The notes beneath the pieces were generated by a model. That model ran no database searches, was not told the DNA's origin, and saw nothing but the letters and a program-made list of their open reading frames with translations. From Neocallimastix lanati (nom. inval.) (taxonomy: Eukaryota; Neocallimastigomycota; Neocallimastigomycetes; Neocallimastigales; Neocallimastigaceae): 22,500 bases of DNA. Of the stretch, positions 16,401 to 22,500 are shown one piece after another. The DNA lies in the NCBI GenBank assembly GCA_016946835.1, contig JACVTC010000315.1, positions 1 to 22,500 of the forward strand, in the 5' to 3' direction. The first letter of the stretch is position 1. Each line of letters opens with the position of its first letter. The translations under genes were made by a program, and so were the position numbers.

Positions 16401-17606
16401 TTAATAAATTGTATTTTCATTAGTGACAAACATAGTGTAAATAACATCACTGGCTCTGGCACAATAATCGCAAGTATTTTTATTTTCTTTAACAAAATCA
16501 TGAGCATTGGTGTAGAAACTCTTACTGAAATATTTAACACCCCAGTGATACCAGTAGGCATGTTGTTCACAAGCTTTTGTCATGGAACTTGAATCATATA
16601 TGGCATCGATTTTATCACAAATGGCTAACATATTATCATAAAATTTGTCATCACAAGTAGTTTTAGATGATCCACAACTGTAACAGGTATCATGAGCATT
16701 ACAAGCTGGAGTATAGTAAGGTTCAAAATCGTAAGCTCCTTTAGCAATAATACTTACTACTTTATTTAAAGCTTTAGGAATGGAACAACCGTTAATGATA
16801 GCTACGGCATTTTGTTCTGAGCTATCTTTCTTATATTTCTTCATTGTAATACCTAAAAAGCTGACATTACCTAAAACGGTTGGATCGACACAAGTTGAAG
16901 CTCTTTTTTCGATTGTTAAAGATTTGGTTTCATCCATATTTTCTATTTCATCGAAGGTATTATTTTTGAGAAGTTCCTTTACAACTTTATCATTATTATA
17001 ATTGATATAACAAGCATTCAAACATGGATTATAGAAACTGGTATGGACATCATAAGGAGATAATTTAGCCGATTTTCTAAATTTATTAATTAATTTAAGA
17101 CTATAAATTTCACTAGAACTTTTATCTACTTTAGTGACATAAGCCTTTAAATCCGTACATTGACGTTCACAAGTTTCTAAATTGAAAGTATTTTCGTTGT
17201 ATTCAAAAGCTTTAGATAAGAAGTTATCGATAGCTTTTTCTGTTTTTTTTAATTTATCAATATTTTTTTTTGATAAATTTTTTTTAAGAATTTTTCTGTA
17301 TAATTTAATTTGTTGGTCAGTTGGAATTTTATTAATAGAAACAACTTCATCAATTGAAGTAGATTCTATTTCATTAACATCAATATCTCCTTCTACACAA
17401 ACATTAAAACCTTTTTTCAAGGTTTTATTTAAATTTAAGTTTGAATTTAAAGATTTAATTTTTTCGAAAGGAATTTTTTCTTTAATAGCAATATCTAATA
17501 AAGTGGTCGAGTTTTTAATTTTAAGAGATTTTTTACAAGTATTAATAGGACTTTCAAAAGTCAATCCTATTAAGGAAACAACAACTAAAAAAGTATTAAA
17601 TTTCAT
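16401..17606 (-). CDS. Secreted LysM-like / phospholipase A2-like preproprotein (401 aa)
   Basis: A single uninterrupted exon from ATG (CAT at 17604-17606) to TAA. Residues 1-19 form a signal peptide. Residues 24-72 resemble a LysM domain (LDIAIKEKIPFEKIKSLN, then LKKGFNVCV) bracketed by C24 and C70. A lysine-rich helical stretch follows, then a twin CX3C segment (C146/C150 and C195/C199). IEKR at 232-235 followed by Ala looks like a Kex2 site, which would release a 166-aa C-terminal domain with ten cysteines. That domain carries the secreted PLA2 active-site signature CNAHDTCY (His305, Asp306), then CG and CDDKFYDNMLAIC, so it probably hydrolyses the sn-2 ester of phospholipids outside the cell. 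Five NX(S/T) sequons are present. Enzymatic activity and chitin or peptidoglycan binding are inferred from motifs. It is flanked on both sides by gene-free A/T DNA. Confidence 0.88.
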   Translation of the reverse strand: MKFNTFLVVVSLIGLTFESPINTCKKSLKIKNSTTLLDIAIKEKIPFEKIKSLNSNLNLNKTLKKGFNVCVEGDIDVNEIESTSIDEVVSINKIPTDQQIKLYRKILKKNLSKKNIDKLKKTEKAIDNFLSKAFEYNENTFNLETCERQCTDLKAYVTKVDKSSSEIYSLKLINKFRKSAKLSPYDVHTSFYNPCLNACYINYNNDKVVKELLKNNTFDEIENMDETKSLTIEKRASTCVDPTVLGNVSFLGITMKKYKKDSSEQNAVAIINGCSIPKALNKVVSIIAKGAYDFEPYYTPACNAHDTCYSCGSSKTTCDDKFYDNMLAICDKIDAIYDSSSMTKACEQHAYWYHWGVKYFSKSFYTNAHDFVKENKNTCDYCARASDVIYTMFVTNENTIY

Positions 17607-17819
17607 TTTGACTAACCTTTGTTTTTATTTATTATTTTATTTATTTATTTATTTTTAATATAAATGTATTATTATTTATTTTATATATATTTATAAAAGT
17701 AATTTTTTTTTACTTGAAATTATTTTATATATATATTTATTTTGAAATTTCTTTTTTTTTTGTTTTAATTTGAAATTTTATTTTTTTTAATTTATAAATT
17801 TTATATATATATATATATG

Positions 17820-17850
<31 letters not shown>

Positions 17851-18382
17851 TTAAATACTTACAATATGTTGTTTCTTATTTATATATACATAATACTTCC
17901 AAATAAAACAGACAAAAAAAAAAAAAAAAGAAAAACTTTTTATTTTTAAAGTATTTAAATTAAAAACTGTTCTAATAATAATCAAAAAAAAAATAAAAAT
18001 AAAAAAATAATGTATACATAATTTAAATCTATTCGAAGATTTCATTTAACATAATATTAAAATTAAATTAATTTATTAATTAATTAATTATTTATCTATT
18101 TATTTATTTATTTATTATTTATTTATTTATTATTCATACATTTATTTATTTATTCTATTTTTTGATTTTTTAATCTAATTTATTTTATTTAATGTAAATA
18201 AAAACACTGTATACAAAATTTTAAATTAAAAATTTTATAATTAGAGATTTAAAATTTTGATTGATACTATTATTTGTGTAACAATTAAAATACTTTTAAA
18301 ATACTATTAAATAAGGTTTATAAATTAAATGAAATAAAAAAAAAAAAAATAAAAAGTTGAAGTTTGGGGTTGAAATAAACTT
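17607..18382. other. Upstream region of the PLA2-like gene, no other gene seen
   Basis: Contains ATTT-type microsatellite directly upstream of the ATG, a TA run at about 17802-17818, a long T tract (about 17820-17847), and ATTT/TTTA repeats at about 18090-18150. The short minus-strand frame at 17851-18045 is low-complexity F/I/K sequence and is not supported as a gene. The promoter of the PLA2-like gene must lie here, but no specific box stands out. Confidence 0.55.
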
Positions 18383-18650
18383 TTTATAATTGATGATAAA
18401 ACAATTAAAAAAGGAATAGAAAAATAATAAATTATAAATAATAAATAATTTTATAATTGATGATAAAACAATTAAAAAAGGAATAGAAAAATAATAATTT
18501 ATAAATAATAAATAATTTTATAATTGATGATAAAACAATTAAAAAAGGAATAGAAAAATAATAAATTATAAATAATAAATAATTTTATAATTGATGATAA
18601 AACAATTAATATTAGAAAAATAATAAATTATAAATAATAAATAATTAAAT
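18383..18650. repeat. 67-bp minisatellite, four units
   Basis: The motif TGATGATAAAACAATTAA recurs at 18391, 18458 and 18525, with a fourth, shorter match at 18592, exactly 67 bp apart. The last unit loses the AAAAAGGAATAG part. The units continue directly into simple AAT/AAAT repeat. Confidence 0.85.
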
Positions 18651-19035
18651 AATAAATAATAAATAAATAAATAAATAAATAGTAAATAATAAATAAATAA
18701 ATAAATAGTAAACAATAAATAAATAATTAAATAATAAATAATAAATAATAAAATAAATAATTAAATAATAAATAATAAATAATAAATAATAAGTAATAAA
18801 TAATAAATAATAAATTATATATAATAAATAATTAAATAATAAATAATGGAATAATAAATAATAAATAATAAATAATGAATAATAAATAATAAATAAATAA
18901 GAAATAAATAATAAATAATAAATAATAAAAATAATAACAATAATAAATAATAATAAATAATAATAATAAATAATAATAATAATAAATAATAATAATAAAT
19001 AATAATTATAAATAATAATAAATAATAAATAATAA
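18630..19035. repeat. (AAT/AAAT)n microsatellite block
   Basis: About 400 bp of TAAATAA/TAATAA units with rare G or C interruptions (for example TGGAATAA near 18847). It gives no reading frame of interest. The block probably arose by slippage from the neighbouring minisatellite. Confidence 0.85.
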
Positions 19036-19390
19036 TTGTATTAAATATTATTTCAAAAATTATTATAAAATAAAGTTAATTATGATATTTTCCTTTTTAA
19101 AGGTTTAATTTTTATTATATTATATAGAAAAATCTAAAAAAAAAAGAAATTTAGATTTCTTTTTCCTTTTTTGTTCTTTATTAAAAATTTTAAATTATTT
19201 ATTTTAATTAACTATTATTTATTATTATTTTTATTTAATATGATAAAGTATGGTATATATCTTGTTTCCCATCTTTATCTAATATACTAAATAAAATTAT
19301 TTATAAGAAAATAATTAAATTCATTCAATAGAAATAAATTTATTTTATAACCTTTTATGTTATTAATTATTTATTATAAAAACTTATAAT
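19036..19390. other. A/T-rich spacer with one perfect hairpin
   Basis: Contains a 10-bp perfect inverted repeat, AAAAAGAAAT (19141-19150) and ATTTCTTTTT (19155-19164), with loop TTAG. No gene is apparent. Confidence 0.5.
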
Positions 19391-19396
19391 ACTAAT

Positions 19397-19510
19397 TCTT
19401 AAGGTAATTAGTAAACCTCTACTAAACTTATCTAATTTTACAGGCTAATTAGTAACCTTTAAACATTCTTTTTATTATTATCTAATTTTACTGGACAATT
19501 AGTAACATTT
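19397..19510. repeat. Degenerate tandem repeat around AATTAGTAA
   Basis: The pair TATCTAATTTTAC(A/T)GG followed by AATTAGTAAC occurs at about 19428-19458 and again at about 19479-19507. A diverged AATTAGTAAAC occurs at about 19406. Units are about 50 bp and imperfect. Confidence 0.55.
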
Positions 19511-19794
19511 TGTTAAATAAATATTTTATATTCCTATTTATATTTGTTATCTAAATTAAAGTAATCTTTATAAACAATAATTTTTACTAAAGTATTTAAC
19601 ATTTCTAAACAATTACATTTACAAGTTATTTTTATAATTTTATTAATATAAATATTTTACTATTTAACTATTCAATAATTTTATACTTATAATCTATATA
19701 ACTTTAATATATTTATTTTAATTTATTATTATTTAAAGTTTCATTCTATATCAAATATTTATTATTTATTATTCATTATGATATAAAATGAAAT

Positions 19795-19880
19795 ATTCAA
19801 ACCTTAATTAATATAAAATAGTTTTTATTATTTAAACCTTAATTAATATAAAATAGTTTTTATCATTCAAACATAAATTA
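19795..19880. repeat. 35-bp tandem repeat, about 2.5 units
   Basis: AACCTTAATTAATATAAAAT occurs at about 19800 and again 35 bp later, with a diverged third start at about 19870 (AAACATAAATTAATG). Non-coding. Confidence 0.7.
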
Positions 19881-20028
19881 ATGTCATGAATCAAATTTAA
19901 ATCTAATGATTTAATAATATTTTTAGTATGTGGCTTGAATTTCTAATTTATTAATAATTATACTTATAATTACTAATTAATAATAAATTTTTAAAACATA
20001 AATTAATATATTTAATTATATTCTTTTT

Positions 20029-20113
20029 ATTTATATTTATCTTTATATAATAATTATTATTTATATTTATCTTTATAAAATAATTATTATTTATATTTAT
20101 CTTTATATAATTA
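20029..20113. repeat. 30-bp tandem repeat, about 2.8 units
   Basis: TTTATATTTATCTTTATA starts at about 20030, 20060 and 20090, with TAATAATTATTA between units. Non-coding A/T. Confidence 0.7.
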
Positions 20114-21084
20114 TTAAATATTTCCTTAAATAATAATTATTAATAGATATAATAGATAATTTATTTTACGGAGCAAGAACAACTTATTAAATAGTTAATT
20201 ACAATCAAATAACATAAAAATAAAACCATTTCCTCTGAATTGTAAGTGTGTGTAAGAAAGTTGTTAGATAGTTTTAAATGTACAGTCTAAGTATAATTAT
20301 TTTACTTTAATATATGTAATCATAAAAATAAAATTAAATAAATAAATTAATAATACTTTAATAAATTTAATAAATTAATCCCAACAATAGTACCTCGAAC
20401 TTGAGTTATATATAATATTTATTATTATATTATTAATTATTTATTATTCAATTATTTCTAATTTCTTATTTATTATTATAATAGTATTATATTATTTATT
20501 ATAATTTATTCAATTATTTAAATATTTATTTATTATTTAATTACTTAATTATTTATTATTTATTATTTATTATTTATTATTTAATTATTTATTATTTAAT
20601 TATTTATTATTTATTATTTATGATAGGTAATAAAAATTATATTCTTATGACATAAAAAAATGTTATACTAATATACTAATATTAATTATTAATTATTATA
20701 ATCTTGAATTATTTTGTAAAAAATGAAGTTTTGTTATTGCGTATAATATTTAAGTATGTAATATTAATATTGTTTATATAAATATATAAAAATTAAAGAT
20801 TTATTATTAAATAAATAAATGATTTGGTAAAAAAAAATTTATATATATAGTATTATGAAAAGTAATGAAAAAAAATCTAGGTAATTCAAGTAAAAAAAAA
20901 AATAGCATTTATGGATGTTACAGTGAATAAGAAAGAAAATTTTTAAGAGAAAAATTAGAGACGATGAGCTTTGATCTTTCCATCAAAATCAAAATGTTTA
21001 CTTTATTTTTATTTTTATTATTATTATTATTGTTGTTGATTTTTTATTTATTTTATATATTAGGAATAAACTTTATTTATTAAT

Positions 21085-21123
<39 letters not shown>

Positions 21124-21340
21124 ATGAAAATAATATATATGAAAAAAATTTTTTTTTATATTAATTTTTTTAAAAAAAAAATTATTTGCTATGAGTTTCG
21201 AGGAAGAAAGAACTCCTCGCTTTTCCCATTCATCATTGATAATTACTTGTGGATTAATGATTATTATTCGAATCTGCGTTGAATCTGTATCAGAATTTTT
21301 TTTTTTTTTTTTTTTTTTTATTTTATTTTATCGTTTCGAT
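20114..21340. other. A/T-rich spacer, no gene seen
   Basis: Mixed A/T sequence with TATTTATTAT microsatellite at about 20410-20625 and A/T tracts including about 32 A at 21090-21121 and 23 T at about 21297-21319. Short GC-richer islands occur at about 20170-20290, 20385-20405, 20930-20985 and 21186-21290. The last contains a 6-bp hairpin, CGAGGA (21199-21204)/TCCTCG (21214-21219). None of these islands resolves into a recognisable RNA or protein gene. Confidence 0.5.
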
Positions 21341-21344
21341 GATA

Positions 21345-21656
21345 CAAAAATTGAACATTAGTGTTAAGAAAAAAAATGATATACAGAATTGATATACACA
21401 AATTGAACATTAGTGTTAAGAAAAAAAAATGATATATACAAATTGAGAATAGTATTAAAAAAATGATATATACAAATTGAGAATAGTATTAAAAAAATGA
21501 TGTATACAAATTGAGAATAGTATTAAAAAAAATGATGTATACAAATTGAGAATAGTATTAAAAAAAATGATATATACAAATTGAGAATAGTATTTAAAAA
21601 AATGATATATATAAATTGAACATTTTATTAGAATAAAAATGATATACACAAATTAA
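21345..21656. repeat. 34/35-bp minisatellite, about nine units
   Basis: AAATTGAGAATAGTATT followed by an A run and ATGATATATAC recurs at 21441, 21475, 21509, 21544 and 21579, with periods of 34, 34, 35 and 35 bp. The change in period tracks the A-run length. Diverged units with TTGAACATTAGTGTTAAG at the left edge and TTGAACATTTTATTAG at the right edge flank the array. The minus-strand frames across it are by-products of the repeat. Confidence 0.87.
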
Positions 21657-21950
21657 ACTTTAAAAAAAAATAATAATAATTATTAATTACAAATATTATA
21701 ACATTAATAAGGTACTCCGGAAGTTCCCATAAAATATGAAATCTGGGAAAAAAAAAATGATCATCTAGAAGGTGTTTGAAAAAAAAAAATATTATCAATA
21801 TATTGTCAGAGCTTATCAAATAGATTTAAACTATTTCATTTCTACTAAGCAGGAGATACAGCACTTAAAAAAACAAAAAAAAAAAAATAAAATTATTATT
21901 TTCATAATCTTCTTCTTTGTCATTAGGACTGTTCAAGTATAACTCATAAA

Positions 21951-21986
<36 letters not shown>

Positions 21987-22500
21987 AAAAAAAATTAATA
22001 AAAGTTTCATCAACAAGTTGAATGCATTATTGTTCAAATTTAGGACATGAAAGAATAGGATTCAATTTGTAAAAAAAAACTAGATATGTTATTACTATCA
22101 TCACAATAAGGAAAGCAATGTTAGACACTATATACACTATTATATACACTATTATATTTTTAAGAGTAATAGTGCATTATATTGTATTATATAAGGTTTC
22201 ATATAGAATTTAAATTCACATTTAATACGTCTAATTCAAAAAAAAAAAAAAAAAAAAAGAATGAAAATAGTAAATATTATAAGGAGAGATAGTAAACATA
22301 TTTTTTAAAATTTAAAGTTGAAGTTCTTATCGTTTTTCTGATAGGATATACCTAAATCTATTACCACAATATTATCATCAAATAAAAAATAAAAATAAAA
22401 TCATTATTAACATTTTCCAATTGATTATTTATTTTTAGCACTAAATTTCTTGGCAATTATCAATTTACATTGTTGATTAATAATTTTAAATGGAATAAGT
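21657..22500. other. A/T-rich spacer to window end, no gene seen
   Basis: Contains long A tracts (about 21951-21984 and 22239-22258) and a weak inverted repeat TTCCCA/TGGGAA at about 21724-21751. A short CTATATACACTATTATATACACTATTATAT repeat of about 15 bp lies at about 22127-22157. It ends without a recognisable reading frame; a gene could begin beyond the window. Confidence 0.5.

Noticed and set aside
17182-17658. 158-aa plus-strand frame opposite the PLA2-like gene
   Set aside because: It is antisense to a well-supported gene with signal peptide and cysteine pattern. Its own product is F/L/I/K-rich without motifs.
21199-21224. Hairpin plus T run as an intrinsic terminator
   Set aside because: Rho-independent terminators are bacterial. 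There is no transcript upstream, and T runs are everywhere here.
21345-21656. Possible CRISPR array because of regular repeats
   Set aside because: Units are contiguous with no unique spacers, and the context is eukaryotic.
21455-21819. Two 63-64-aa minus-strand frames at the right end
   Set aside because: They translate the 34/35-bp minisatellite and neighbouring poly-A and show only repeat-derived I/F/Y residues.

Overview
The window is very AT-rich eukaryotic DNA. Intergenic regions are almost pure A/T, with long homopolymers, (AAT)n/(TAAA)n microsatellites and several minisatellites. Coding islands are intronless and A-ending-codon rich. A tRNA gene with internal Pol III boxes, a Ty3/Gypsy LTR retrotransposon and a secreted LysM-PLA2-like protein with a Kex2-type site together fit an anaerobic gut fungus (Neocallimastigomycota) best. 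This is inference; a dictyostelid or another AT-rich protist is a weaker alternative.

Layout. Positions 1-14815 hold two head-to-tail copies of one Ty3/Gypsy element, both coded on the minus strand and sharing the middle LTR: partial LTR 1-272, internal 273-6647, LTR 6648-7539, internal 7540-13925, LTR 13926-14815. The right copy (8168 bp with both LTRs) looks intact. It has a primer-binding site, a 1.46-kb structured leader, gag with a CCHC knuckle, and pol with protease, reverse transcriptase, RNase H and integrase (HHCC, D-D-35-E and GPF module). Gag and Pol lie in different frames. They are joined by what looks like a textbook -1 programmed frameshift signal: in-frame heptamer TTTAAAC, 7-nt spacer, and a foldable H-type pseudoknot. 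The left copy is almost identical but broken by many 1-base indels with almost no substitutions, which looks more like sequencing error than natural decay.

The element ends 16 bp upstream of a tRNA-Val(TAC) gene at 14832-14904. That spacing resembles Ty3-type integrases that target Pol III start sites.

After the tRNA come about 1.5 kb of AT-rich spacer with a perfect 137-bp direct duplication. Then, on the minus strand (16401-17606), there is a 401-aa secretory protein: signal peptide, LysM-like domain, twin CX3C segment, Kex2-type KR site and a C-terminal phospholipase A2-like domain with a CNAHDTCY active site. From 17607 to 22500 I see no convincing gene, only A/T-rich spacer with several tandem repeats (67-bp, 35-bp, 30-bp and 34/35-bp units), microsatellites and long poly-A/T tracts.
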